Shown one piece after another: positions 24,860 through 37,080 of a DNA stretch of 52,476 bases. The position numbers and the translations under genes are program-made. The stretch lies in contig JAWQRO010000147.1 in assembly GCA_033557835.1 (NCBI GenBank), positions 1 to 52,476 on the forward strand. The letters are read 5' to 3'. Within the stretch, counting starts at the first letter, position 1; each line of letters starts with the position of its first letter. The stretch is from Helochares maculicollis. Taxonomy: Eukaryota > Arthropoda > Insecta > Coleoptera > Hydrophilidae. The notes below the pieces were generated by a model. It worked only from the letters and a program-made list of their open reading frames with translations, made no database searches and was not told the origin of the DNA.

Positions 24860-25984
24860 TTAGGTTGGTTCACATGAAGTTGCCGTTATACGTTCAGTGA
24901 CAAACGAATACGGATTGGGATATGGACGTGCATCAAATTTGGCGATAATTTTTTTACTTTTATTCTTTGGTATATTGAGCTTGTGTTCATTTATTTACCG
25001 ATAATCTTTTCTTGCAATTTTTTATAAGAATATAAACAACATAACGCAGTAACGGCTACAAAAACATTATCTCTGCTTTTGAACTAGGTACTACTAATGG
25101 AAGAACCGTTAGATTTTGGTTTTCTAAATTTCGTTCAGGGGATACTAACCTCAAAAACAAGCCTCGCGTAAGACCGACATCTGTTATTGATAATATGGAA
25201 TTAATAAATATTGTCGAGTCTATTTCTCAAAGAAATATTCCACAATAACCACCAGAGCTAAGAGTTTCTTATTTTACTGTTGTTAGAGATTTGAATCACA
25301 TTGGAAAGGTAAAAAACCTGGTTAAGTGGATACCACATGAATTAACAGATATGCAACAGAAACGAAGATTTGTTGAATCGTCTTCATTGCTAAGGAAAAA
25401 CCGTAAGATATTTTTGAATCGGGTTATCATGTTTCTGTAAGATAACTGCAATAGATCAGACAGTGGTTAGATAAAGATGAAGCCTATAAACATACAGCCC
25501 AGCCAGTATTGCATCAAAGAAAAGTAATGGTGGTATGCAAAAGGAATAATTCACAGATCATTTCTTAAATCACGGGAATCAATAACGGTGGCAACATACT
25601 GTGGCGGAATAGAAAACATGTTTCAAAAACTTAAGAATAATGATGGCAGTGAACAAACTCGGAGTAATCTTGCTCCATGATAATGTATAACTCCATGCGT
25701 CACAACTGACGATTTCAAAATTAAACCAATTAAACATTCAAGTGCCACATCCTGCATACTTACCAGACTCTCTTCCAACTGATTACCATTTTGTCAAACA
25801 TCTGGATTCATTTTTAAAATATAAAATTGTTACCAATAAAACTGACGTTATTAGTACCTTTAACGCGGAAGATAATCATTGCCAACTCATTGATAAAGCA
25901 ATTTTGATGTAATTGGTAGTTATTTTGACTTATAAATAGTTTTGTGAGAAAAAAATAATCATAATTTTATTTAAACAAACTTAA
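24860..25984 (+). mobile_element. Nearly full-length but inactive mariner element with TA target duplication
   Basis: The left end reads TTAGGTTGGTTCAC directly after TA (24858-24859). The right end reads AAACAAACTTAA before TA (25985-25986), a decayed inverted complement of the left end. TTAGGTTGG is a typical mariner terminal repeat start. At about 1.13 kb it is a little shorter than the roughly 1.3 kb of intact members. Inside, about 25060-25911, a transposase can be followed in order: WFSKFRSGDTNLKNKPR (linker after the first helix-turn-helix), NHIGKVKNLVKWIPHEL (second DNA-binding part), a block equivalent to the first catalytic aspartate that has lost it (VIMFL then stop), a WWYAKGIIH segment, VILLHDN (second aspartate), and LPDSLPTDYHFVKHLDSFL (third aspartate). 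Several in-frame stops and frameshifts show it is dead, and one codon is missing between the last two aspartates compared with D,D34D. Confidence 0.9.
25055..25912 (+). pseudogene. Mariner transposase pseudogene inside the 24860-25984 element
   Basis: The frame spans residues from the N-terminal helix-turn-helix remnant to the C-terminal catalytic block. At least four stop codons interrupt it, for example TAA after IPQ near 25247 and TAA after ILLHDNV near 25690. Two aspartates of the catalytic triad remain (HDN and TDY) while the first is lost. No host promoter or splice sites are implied. Confidence 0.85.
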
Positions 25985-25986
25985 TA

Positions 25987-28929
25987 CATATAGAACGCTG
26001 GAGTGCTCATAATATTACAATATTAAGTTAAAATGGCACCCCAAAGAAACTAATCAGAAAATATTTTATAAGCTTAGAACATAACTTGCTCTAAAGCTTT
26101 CGTTTTGATTATTTTTTTACAAAAATTAAGCTATAGAATAAACATCTTATATACATAATTTGACAAAGTGTTTGCTAACGTAAAAACTTCATGACATTAG
26201 CATTTGTTTTACTTCTACGTTTACTATATTGGTATGCCATTTTATTTAAAATGCACTTAAAATATTTTAGATTCTATGTCAACCATACGCGTTCTGATAT
26301 ATATTAAAATTGTATGAAATGGTACTAACTAAAAAGTGTTGAGTTTCCATTTAACCTAAAATGTTAGTGCTCTAGAACCCGCTGAAATTTGTACATTACG
26401 TGTACAAAATAGTTTGTTATGTGTCTTATAATTAATGAAATAGCTTGGAGTAAAATAATACTGCAATAAAGAAACATGGAAATAGAGAATGTATGATTAC
26501 TCAACACAAAAGAATACAAATCAAATGGAAAACGCGAACTAAACTCAAAATATTTAATCAAAACAAAACCCGTATTTGTTTTAGCGAAATTATTGAAAAC
26601 TATCCCAGCTACTGCGAACAGGATTCCGTGAATATGCGAATGCAACAGAAGCTATTAAATGGGAACTTGCATTAAAACTTTGTAAGTGGTTTTCTGCGGC
26701 ACTAAACAGCAGCGTTACAAATAGAATTGTGTTGTAGAATTATCATTTCTGTGACAAAGAGTGAGTGAATGAAGCCGCGAAGCATATTTTGGCACAGTCG
26801 GAATTCCAAAAAGGAGAAACTTTTCAACTCGGAAACTTCTTTCAAGCCGGTAACAAGTCGAGTGGAAATTCCTAAATAACAAAAGAGAAAACTGGGAAGA
26901 CTGGGAAAATGTGACCGGTACTTTCGGTGAACATCAATTGAATTTATTGTTTTGTATGCGCGATTTAAGAAACTCTAGAGCTATTCAGGCTATAAAGTTT
27001 AGAAGTTACAGAAAAGAAACTCACTCTATATATTTTCTTGTTTGTTGTTTTGTTTTCAATAACAACAACCAAACGGCTGTGCGAACAGTAAAAAGATGTA
27101 CTGAATTTGAGGGTTGTGGGTATTTGTGGTGAGTGAGAAGGACCCTTGAACATTATAAATCCCTAAAGGTTCTACTCCCTGAAATAACTTATTTTATTGT
27201 GTTTGCATGCTCCTCACGGTGACATAAATTTAGATTAGGTTAATCTAGTTTTTATTGTGTCTAAAAGTCTCTGCGGGAATAAATTTCGTGAGTATATTGT
27301 ACTTCAAATAGAATAATGGCCTTGTTGGTTTCCTTCAGCAAACTTTAAAGTATTCTTTCTCGAGCTTGTTCTATCTTAGTTTTATTGATGCCTTCTCCAA
27401 TAAGGTTTAATTGAATTCTTTTTACACACGTACTTACATTCGTTCGGTTGTAACTTTCGCAATCACATTAATCTAATTAAAGTCTAAACTCCATTAGAAA
27501 TTCTTCTTAGCTAAAAGCTTTTATACTACATTACGTTAAAAAATGATGTTTTACAAGTATTCATTATTAAGTGTTTATATTGAAAAGACATTTTATGCTT
27601 GGTGTTCAGTGCACAGTTGTAAGAAAGAATATTTTTCAGACATGTAGTATTTCATGTTAAATACTATAAACACCTTACATGACAAATAATTCTGAAACTG
27701 CCATCTCTCTCGTTTCATTCCTTGGAAAAACCGTTTAATGTATTTTCACAAGCATTTCAGTTTTATCCTGTTAAATAAAAAAAGCAACAATTCATCTGCT
27801 CCTATAAAATATTAGCATAGGCAAGTTTGTATTTTTTAAATTTAAAGTAATAATCTACATTGTCCTATAATATTTCTAAATGGTATAAACATTTTCTCAA
27901 TATTAATTAAAAATCTGCATTTCACAAAATGTCGGTATCTATTTTATATAGATCAGGTTTATTACTGTGCTCCTCACACTTCATTATATTTCTTGATGGA
28001 TATGAAGCGTACATGGATTAAGCTTAATAAAGTGGATAATTTTCAGAAGTTGCGGATTCCGTATATGCATTACATCTTCTTCATTTTCGATTTATATCCT
28101 AATTCCATTTTTGTCTAACACTTTGGCTCGAATACAATTATCTCCGAAATATCCTTCTCGGTTTCAATTGTTAAATGCGTACTTTGAAGGCTACACCTCC
28201 TTTGATACCTCCGCAGGAAATTTATTATGAGTAATTCTGTTTTCTCTGAGAAAATTATTTTTCGCCAAATAGATAGAACGTGCACTCTAATTGCTTCTTT
28301 TGTGGCACGATAATTTTAATAACTTTACAAAAGGGCGCCGCGAAATGGTGCCTTTATTGTTACGGCTCAAAGTATGACATTAATGAATTTGAAACAAAGT
28401 AATATATCGCTTAGTAATTGATAAATTGCTTTAATATGCCATTCAAATATACTTTATTATGATGAAACCACCATTAAAGAATATTTGATTGGATTTGTTT
28501 GTTATTTTGTAATTTTCACTGCAATATATTGTTAAAACTATTCTTGCGTATATGTTATATTATTTAACATATTTGAATGGTTATACATATTAATTGTGCA
28601 AGGATTATTCTACTGCAATCATATATACAATAAACCTTTCGTTTTCTTTATGCTATAATGATTATTTTTCGATGAAACCTGATAAAATACTGTATAAAAA
28701 TATTTGACGGGTTAACAATCAAGTAATTGAACGACGTAAAAAAATTATATCAAAGGTATTTTCGTACCTTGTGTGATTTTGCTATGCCACTGTATCAGTT
28801 TTATATATTAAATACAAATATACTTTTCTAAGTAAATTTGCTGCATAACACCCGAATATTTAGGAAATTGATTATCTTAAAGACAAAAGCTGCATCGAAC
28901 ACCTTTCTCAGGAAATCAGTTAGCATTCA
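25987..28929. other. Non-coding sequence, no gene seen
   Basis: This is AT-rich with a slightly more balanced part at 26740-27140 and another at 28180-28400. Neither contains a recognisable exon. Open frames here (26364-26645 -, 26911-27132 +) have no domain signature. Confidence 0.5.
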
Positions 28930-29410
28930 GGTGGTGCGTTAGGTATCCTTCTCGACGGTTAATAATTGGTGTGTATTCCGGCTGATAGCAGCTATCACCA
29001 CTAGGCTATATTACACAACATTATCCGTGTAATTAAATACACCACCACCCCACCGATCCAATCCAAACCAAATTACAAATTACCCCAAACCTCCGAACTC
29101 GGCAGATAGACACCTTCTCGAAACTTAGTCTGAGAAGAGGTGGCTGTAACCAGGAAACTCAAGCCAGCAAACGAACACAAGAGCTGAAGAGCGAGATGTG
29201 TAAATTAGAATTTATGGTGGGCCGCTAATAAATTCTAGATGTGAGTGCGACGCAAGAATGGGATCATCAGAAATCCATCAAGTAGGGAATTAGAGACTCG
29301 TAAATTTACATGGAGAAATGAGGAGGGAAAGGAGGCGAAGGAGAAAGACCACTTCTCAATATTCGGTGAGATTAATTCGATCTTCTCCCGTCGCTTGTAC
29401 ACTACAGGAA
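28930..29410. repeat. Composition-shifted block, probable repeat of unknown class
   Basis: About 480 bases are clearly less AT-rich than the surroundings, with a C/A-rich part (ACCACCACCCCACCGATCC near 29041) and a purine-rich part at 29310-29350. A 66-codon frame at 29245-29445 (+) is rich in charged residues (RNEEGKEAKEKDHF) but matches no family I know. The texture suggests a retroelement 3' end or other insertion. Confidence 0.35.
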
Positions 29411-29469
29411 TAATATTGCTGGTAGAGCAAGCATTAAATAATTAATTTTAATTGCTTGCTTTCGTTAAG

Positions 29470-29487
29470 AGCCTATTATAATAGGCT
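29470..29487. repeat. Perfect 18-bp palindrome
   Basis: AGCCTATTATAATAGGCT is fully self-complementary and lies about 60 bases beyond the composition-shifted block. It could be a dyad binding site or the centre of a degenerate inverted-repeat element. Confidence 0.9.
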
Positions 29488-32400
29488 TAGTTTAGACGCG
29501 TTGAATCATTAATAACTTAGGGTAATACATTTACCGGAAAAAGTTTCCCTATAAATATTTCCATTGAACCATAAGTTGTAAAACAGAAAATCGAGAAAGA
29601 TAAGTTTAGGTTTTTTAGCCGGTAAAGCTTAAAACTGCCTTATTTACAATTGCTAATTATTTATTTTGACTTAATTTAGCAACACTTATTCATGTTGACT
29701 ATGATATGTAGTGAAGCTCATCTGCAAATGTTGCGCTAAAGGTTAAATATTATACTCCAAACTATAGGTTTTTTTTAACGATTTGTAAAATAAACTGTAT
29801 TACGCTTGATGAAACGTGTATAAAGCTACATCGAGTTAGGTAATACTTATTTTTTAGGTTATTCCATATATGCACCCAAGTAAACAGGCGCAAGTGATGT
29901 AATGTGGAAGTAAATATTCAGATATTAAGAAAAGTGTATTTGGATGGAGTACTAGAAGTATTTATGTTGAATCAGGGCTGTATAGTCAGTGTTGATTACT
30001 TCTATGTTTCATAGTACGCCGTCTCGAAATGGATCACCAGATTCATGGCACTAGACTATAAGCAAATGAGTGCAACAAAGAAGAGGCTTGCTTTTACATT
30101 TTTAGTAACTACCTCAGTAAATGTCAGCAATATTTGGCATATTAATAAAAAACTCAATTTTATTCGATATGCATTATAAAATGTTTACAACTTAACTATT
30201 TTAAAAACATAATTGCCTTCAATATCGTAAATGCAAAAAATGTAGAATGTGCTTATTTGAGTACTTAAATGCAGCTAAGTATAAGTAATTTTTAATAAAA
30301 AGGTAATTTTTATATTTAAAAAATAGTAACTACAATAAATATCAGCGTAGTACTAGAATTTTAGTAAACCGTGCTACCATACTACTCTAAACAAAATGAT
30401 GTTTTCGACAGTTATTTATTTAGCTAAATCGCCTTTGAATCCAGCAAAAAAAAATTTAAATTCCTCAATTAATGAAATAATAACAAGTCTGTAAAATAAT
30501 TTTTAATGAAAAATATTAGGAGCATTGCCTACCATCTTCTCTTATATGAATTTTAGAATATTATCTTAGCAACATTTCTCGTCAAAAGTATTGTTTTAAA
30601 ACTTTTACTCTGCATTTTGTACGAATATAAAAATCAGGTATGTTTATTTTTTATTTGTATATCAAAATATAATTTATTACCGAGCTAATTGCTTAATAAC
30701 AATTCTAGCTGCTTTAGAATAAAGACGATTTTGCAAACTTGATAGGCAATATTATTTTGCCGTATAAATTGAGAATTTCTGAAAGTTTAGTCGCAAAATG
30801 TATCAACCATTCGTTCCATTCGCTTGAATTGATGTAAGATGTAAGCCACTTGACTGAATAGTCTTAAAGTAAAATCTTAATCTCTGTTCCGTTTTTAATA
30901 TTTAAACCAAATCAGTTTTTAGCCATACAAAAGGGAATCTTATTTATTTTAAAGCAACAACTACATAAAGATTGTTTGTTTCTACACTGCTTCATTTTTG
31001 GTAAGTAAGCCCTTTCGTAAAACTGAAGTTTTGTAAGGATACCAGTCACGAAGTTGTAGTCTAATCAATAGTACTCCCTTATGAGCAGTTTTAGAAGAGA
31101 GACTAATCCGCTTATAAAAAATGAAGAAATACTCAGCATCTGGAAGAATCATAAATAAATGGAGCTCTCAGAGTATTTTCGAATATATGTTTGATATCAA
31201 CCCGTATTGTAGAATGTAGCCTCCTAATTTTTTCCTCTGCTTTTATTTTTGTACGATGTTGCATAAATGTTTGGTATCTTAAGTGCTACTGTCTTCTCTA
31301 GTAGTTGATGTACTTGTACTTCTTTCTCTCGCAAAGGTACTCTATTTGCGGTTATGATGTTATCATTTTGAAATTGCTGAACATCTGAACTATCAAGAAT
31401 TGGATAAAGTAGAATTAACTGGTGTCAGTAAATGACAACAAAAGCGAGACTCTGCATGGTTCACTTGCAGCTGAAATGCCAATTACACACTTAAATAAAT
31501 TATTTGTGAGACATTTAAACGGTCACACAATGCTCCTGTAAATTTAGTCGAATAAAAAAGTAGCGCTAGGACAATTCAAAAATGGGAAAATATGAATCAC
31601 CTCAATATATATCTACACGAACATAAGCAGACACTAAGACAGTTTGTCTTTTTATTTGCCACACTTTATTTAAGTTATAAGACTGAAGTTGAAATTTATG
31701 CCAAAAAAAAAGTACGACACTTTGGCAAAAATCTAAAACTAAGAAAAATCGATAATATTATGCCAGCTGTACATATTTGTCATTTTATTTACTGAAATCC
31801 ACAACTATAATACCTGATATATATTTATGAAATATGTGCAGGCCTTACAAAAGCACTTTAAACAATCTGTGAATGTTACAAGTTGTAACCGTTAATTTAT
31901 TTATTTTCAATCTTTTTAAAATCATTTCAACAGTTTTAGAATAAGGGTTAAATACTGCTGAATTGTAATATTTGAATTTATGTTACTTTCTAATAATTCT
32001 AAAACATTTTAGATTTGTAGTTTTAAGCACCAAACAAACAAATAGTAAGAACGTAGATAACTACACAATTTTACATTCGAAACAACGCTACTCGACAAGC
32101 TATTTTATATTACTACAGATTTACCTCTCTAAAATATCCGCGTATACTTCTCTGCGAATGTTTGCAAAACACTCTATTCTCTAGCCAATTAGTACTTGTT
32201 CAAACAAACTCTATTAATTTCGACGGACTATTTAATTTGGAAAAAATGCAATTTCAGCAGAAATTATTAAATTGCCTTCGGGCTGGTATTCTGGTAATTT
32301 CGAACATTTCAATGCGAATTATTAGTTCCGCGATTTTCATATACAATTAAAAAGGTAATAGCCGTAAAAAGTTTACTTTTTAAAATCTTCTATTTAAGAA

Positions 32401-35400
32401 GCATGAATACATAATTTAATTTCCTCAATTAAACGAATTAATTTTGCTTTTCATTTTCAAATTTATCTAATCATTAATGAAAAATATAAAATGGTAGAAA
32501 CATTTTTTATTCAATGGAAAGAAAACAATTTTTGTTCAAGAAGTATTGGAGGTAATCAGTATGTAGTTTAGTAAAAAGAAAAAGTTTTTGATAGTATACA
32601 TAAAAATGTAAAACTAACCGTGCACCTAAACATATGCGACAAAATTAAAATAGCCTCCGTCAATTAAATCTCTTTTATAGCGTAAAACCAATTTCACGAG
32701 TGACAAACTTTCCTGTATACAAGAAAAAGTTAATCAAGCTGATCTTTTTACATTCTATTACTATACGAAGTATAGTATAGGGAATGTATTGCGTTCATGC
32801 AAAAATTTGACTTCGAGTTTTCAGAAAATTATTTTTATCTCACATTTACCTTTCCATCTCAATTAACTATATATTACACATTAATTTTGACTATCAAGTT
32901 AGTACAAACGCAAAACTAAAAACAGGTTTTAACGCACTCTCTAAGCATTCTCCTGAATGCTTCAATTATAAGGCATAAATATAAATCACATAATGGAACT
33001 GCAATATTAATTTTTTGTTATTAATTATTATTAAATTGGACCTATATTTTGCTTTGAATCCACAATCATATAATTGAAATCCTTGCAAACTGTTTTTGCA
33101 CGTGCTTACTGGAAGATATTGTTCATAATTATATTTTTACTTTTATAAACATATATGGTGTTACATTCAATAGAAATTGTTAGTAAAAATGATCCATACT
33201 GAAAAATAGTTGAACATTTCTGACAAATTTATAATATTAAATATATGTTGCTCAAGCATACGTTAACTATGAAAACTGAGTTATTATTTTTTGCATTGTC
33301 CGTAAGTTTTTCTTGTTTAATTATTATTTGCAGGTATCTTCATGCAGTTCCTATATTTATTTGACAATTTTGAGTGGAGATACTCCATAAATATAATCAA
33401 AACTTCATAGAGTTCATTTATACAGCTTCATGTTTAATTAAAAATATAATATTAAACCGTAAAGAAACTACATTATCATAAATCGAGTTTTATTTTGATT
33501 AAAAAGTAAACCACAATTATTGGAAAAATTCTGTAAGGAAACGCTCTGATCTACAATGCATCAAATAATTGAAATGGAAATAGGTATTCCGGATATTTCT
33601 CCCTTTAGTCGAAGTTACTTCATTTTTACTTGTAAATTGCACTTGAGCGAGTTTACTTGTCTATCGCTTCCAACTTTTCATTCAAATTACGCTCCAAATA
33701 CTTATTTTCTTTGTAAAACAAATCAAGCGGAACAGTTATTTTAAATTCATCCTTTGCATTTCTAATAAGGATTTTATGAAAGAAACTTGTGTTTACATTT
33801 GTTTTTGTACATAAAACAGCCTTTTAAATGTTTTATTTTTCTAGAAACACGTTTAATGCACAAATGCAGACTCTCTAATCGTTTGATTACTAGTATTCAA
33901 TATAAGCCAGCTCTAACATGACAATTTGTCAAATTTACAATAGCCCTCGCTCTATAAATAGAGTAATATATAATTTATAAAAATGTCAATAATCATCCAA
34001 ATTATTGTTAAATGCAAGTCATTTTTTATTACACTCTTTGATAAAAGTACATGCTTGCATAAATTTCGTTGTTATAAAGCGCATTACATAATATTTATAT
34101 ACATTTTCATTTGAGTGCAGCTGCATTTTGTTTTAAATTTTGTTTCAATTAGTGCATTAAATCCTTCATTTTATGTGTGTCGGGAAACTACCGTGAAAAA
34201 TTAATGTGTTGTGTTTCTCAAATTGGTGGATTTTATTTTAATTTCCTCGGTGAAGCTAATTATGGAAATAAAACGACTTTTAGTTTTTAGCAGTAGTGAA
34301 AAATTGTAATAAATTTTATAATGCTGGCCTTCATCTCGCAGACAGTTGTTGATTTACATCTGAACGTGAAGTTATTACTTTTAAATAATATTGAATGGTT
34401 TCTTTCCTCGAATAGGCTTAGTCGCATATATTGATAAAGAAACGGCTTTTCTATAAAACAGAAAAAAGATCTGATGCTGCTGCTTCGCTTTAAGAAAGGG
34501 GGATGCTCTCATATAATCTTTAGATATCGGTATGATGTTGTTGACACAACCAACTTTCTCAGAAATCCGAAACTTTTTAGTGCCATTTAGTCGTTAGGTG
34601 ATATTTTATTTTATTTTTTTATACTGCCTAACAAGAAATAAAATTTTATGTGCGCGTGTAGAATAAAAAGCCATGCAAAATTACTTCAAAAGTCATAATA
34701 AACAAAAACCTATCAAAATTTTCTCTATGCCGGATATCTAAAGGTAAATTCATTATATCATTATCCATTTAAAAAAATATATACAAATAAATAATGTACA
34801 CATAAAAACAAAAATAATGATCTGCTGATTCAAATATGATTAGGTTATATTTGGATATATTTTTGAAATTTTGTCAAAAGTGATGTGCTTTGCTAAAGTA
34901 TGTCAAACCTAATCTTCTAAATAGATAAAGTATAAGTCCAGATATTTCATTTCCTCGAATATAGCATATAAATTTGTAAAAATGAACAAATTATAAAATT
35001 GTAATAATTTCTACTAGTAAATTATTTGACGAAAAAATTACTCCCTTCTGTTTTAATGTAAAATGCTATCACACTTAATCAAAAGAATGTTCGTTTCTTT
35101 CCTTCCAATATTATTTAATAAATTAAAGCGTCCATTAGCGCGACACCACCTCCTTATCAGGCTCTATATAATTTGTGGTGATTTTTCTTCTCTATGAAAG
35201 AATTTCGCCGCCGAATTTCATACTCTGTAATTATACACTGCAAATCACACAAAGCTAATATTCTTGGAGCCAACACACAAAACAAATTAATAAAGGCATT
35301 TGATAGAGACCTCATGCCACACAAACTCTCCATTGTGCTAATATAAATGTCAATATTATTAATGTAGTATACATGTCGACCGACGACGTTCACAATTGAT

Positions 35401-35459
35401 TTTGCAATCAAGACCTTTAACCCTTCTCACAATCATTTGCCCGCCCTTAATTAAAACTC
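29488..35459. other. Non-coding, very AT-rich stretch
   Basis: No gene is supportable. The only local structure noted is the inverted repeat at 32759-32775. Open frames such as 31592-31795, 31972-32184 and 33556-33744 (all +) lack domain features and plausible splice contexts. Confidence 0.55.
32759..32775. repeat. Inverted repeat ACTATAC-GAA-GTATAGT
   Basis: Seven-base arms flank a 3-base loop and are followed by a partial repeat (ATAGTATAGGG). The sequence downstream is somewhat more mixed in composition. It may mark the end of a dispersed repeat; no partner copy was noticed in the window. Confidence 0.7.
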
Positions 35460-35850
35460 AAAAGCCCTAGAAAACAACGACGTAAACACCATCCAGGGAG
35501 TACAACTCGAATGACTCTCCTTAATTATAATACGGATCTACATCGAGATAAAGAAGGACGGTACGATGCTGCTATTTCAAATTTTTTGAATAGCTGGCAC
35601 ATTAATGTGTATTTAAGGCCGAATTTCATCCACGCTGACAGTGTCGGTACTCCCTGTAGGTGAGTTGAAGAAGGACGGACCTGCGTTCCGAGTAAAATAT
35701 TCAGGCAAATTAAAAAGGATAATGGGGATAACGTGCAAAAACATGAGCGTGATGAGAATGGACTTTGTCTAATGGATCAAGTAGCTCAGTGGGAAGTCAT
35801 GGGGCTCTTACGCTACGTGTCCTGACCCCAAAACTGTTTTTGTCTATTGT
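35460..35850 (+). repeat. Composite repeat-like block containing a pol III A-box
   Basis: The block is GC-richer than its flanks and holds two related strings, GATAAAGAAGGACGGTAC near 35548 and GTTGAAGAAGGACGGACC near 35663. At 35782-35792 it carries TAGCTCAGTGG, an exact match to the tRNA A-box consensus TRGCNNAGYGG. This combination suggests a tRNA-derived SINE next to or inside another repeat. Confidence 0.45.
35775..35830 (+). repeat. tRNA-like SINE head (A-box present, B-box lost)
   Basis: GATCAAGTAGCTCAGTGGGA resembles the 5' part of a tRNA. The following GGGGCTCTTACGCTACGTGTCC is where an anticodon arm would lie, and GTCCTGACCCC takes the place of a B box but does not match GGTTCGANNCC. 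A functional tRNA is therefore unlikely. Confidence 0.45.
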
Positions 35851-35999
35851 TTTTAGCATACCGAGGAAGCAAGGAAATTGCTCGTTAATTATAACTATGA
35901 AATATACTTCCTATAGAGAAAATATAATGTAAAGTAATATGAAAATATTGTATCACTATCTTTTAGTAAGACTCGTTGCTTTCTTATATTATTTCCACC

Positions 36000-37080
36000 G
36001 AAATAAGAAATGTGTTTTAAGCCTGAGTTTAAGAAATGATATTTTATACTACAGAATTGAATTGCTCACTTCGCAGGTTTTTTCAAAACATAAATTTAAT
36101 TCGTTCCACTAATGAATTGTTACCAGTAACAAAACATTGTTTACTTCCAGTGGCGCGTTTCAATATAAAGCCTCTACAAATGAAAGTAAAAATTGCCTTT
36201 GTTTCGTCAGAGGCCTTCCCTCTCGCAAATTCTTTTCCATCATTAAAATCGCAATGAAAATTTGAAATGAATACAACAACGGCACTTCTCGATATTCCAG
36301 TCAGATTCTTGAAATTTGCATTTCATTAGTTCTGGATTTTTCACTTCGTTAATTGAGTTAGCAAACTAATGAACAAATTAACAGCAGAGATTATTCATGA
36401 AAATTAACGTAATTGAATAATGAACTTGAGAAATTAAATTAGGAACTGTTGCTGCGTAAAGACGAAGCGCAGATTAGATTTCAATTCAAACATTCTTTGC
36501 CATAATTCGCCGTTAAAGCGTTTGCAAGAATTGCGAGCATGTTGTAAAATAATTCAGTTTCCACTTTTGCAAGACATTTCTATACAATATGCTCTCGCAG
36601 AAAACAATCGAGGCATTTTTTCTGCTCGTTTTCAATCAAAATGCATTATTTCACCCTATTTTATGAGCAATTTCGTGCATTTTCTTTGAGCTTATTAATT
36701 TTCTCCGCGCCGAAACTCTGAATAAGCGCCTTGTTTTTCAGTTTTGACAGTTTAATAAGCACCTCAGCCGCTATGGGCGTTCCCGCAAAATTTACTTCGA
36801 ACACTATAAAATTAAACTTTGCAGTAAAATCCTAATTTTCATATTACAAACATTTTAATTGCATTCTCATGTATAATGTAACCAACCTTCATCCCCGCCG
36901 TTAATCTCATTAGATCTGGAGTATGCAAAATAATTTATGTTTGCAAGGCCGCCGTGGCGGTTTTATGACGAATACAACTGAGTAATTAAGAGAAAGTTGT
37001 AAAAAATACAAATAATGTTTCCTTCCTCCTTTTATTCGCCCATTAAGCAACGCTGGGGACCTATAAAATTTTATTGTCTT
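36000..37080. promoter_or_regulatory. Candidate conserved non-coding region rich in TAAT cores
   Basis: About 1 kb shows unusually even texture with few homopolymer runs. Dense AATTA/TAATTG/ATTAA cores (notably 36340-36450), TTCATGAAAATTAACG and GC-containing words such as GACGAAGCGCAG and GGCCGCCGTGGCGG are present, with no coding signature. Such texture is often seen in conserved insect intronic enhancers, but this is inference; no binding or conservation data are available here. Confidence 0.22.

Noticed and set aside
35775..35830. Functional tRNA gene
   Set aside because: Only the A box matches; the B box and acceptor stem pairing are absent.
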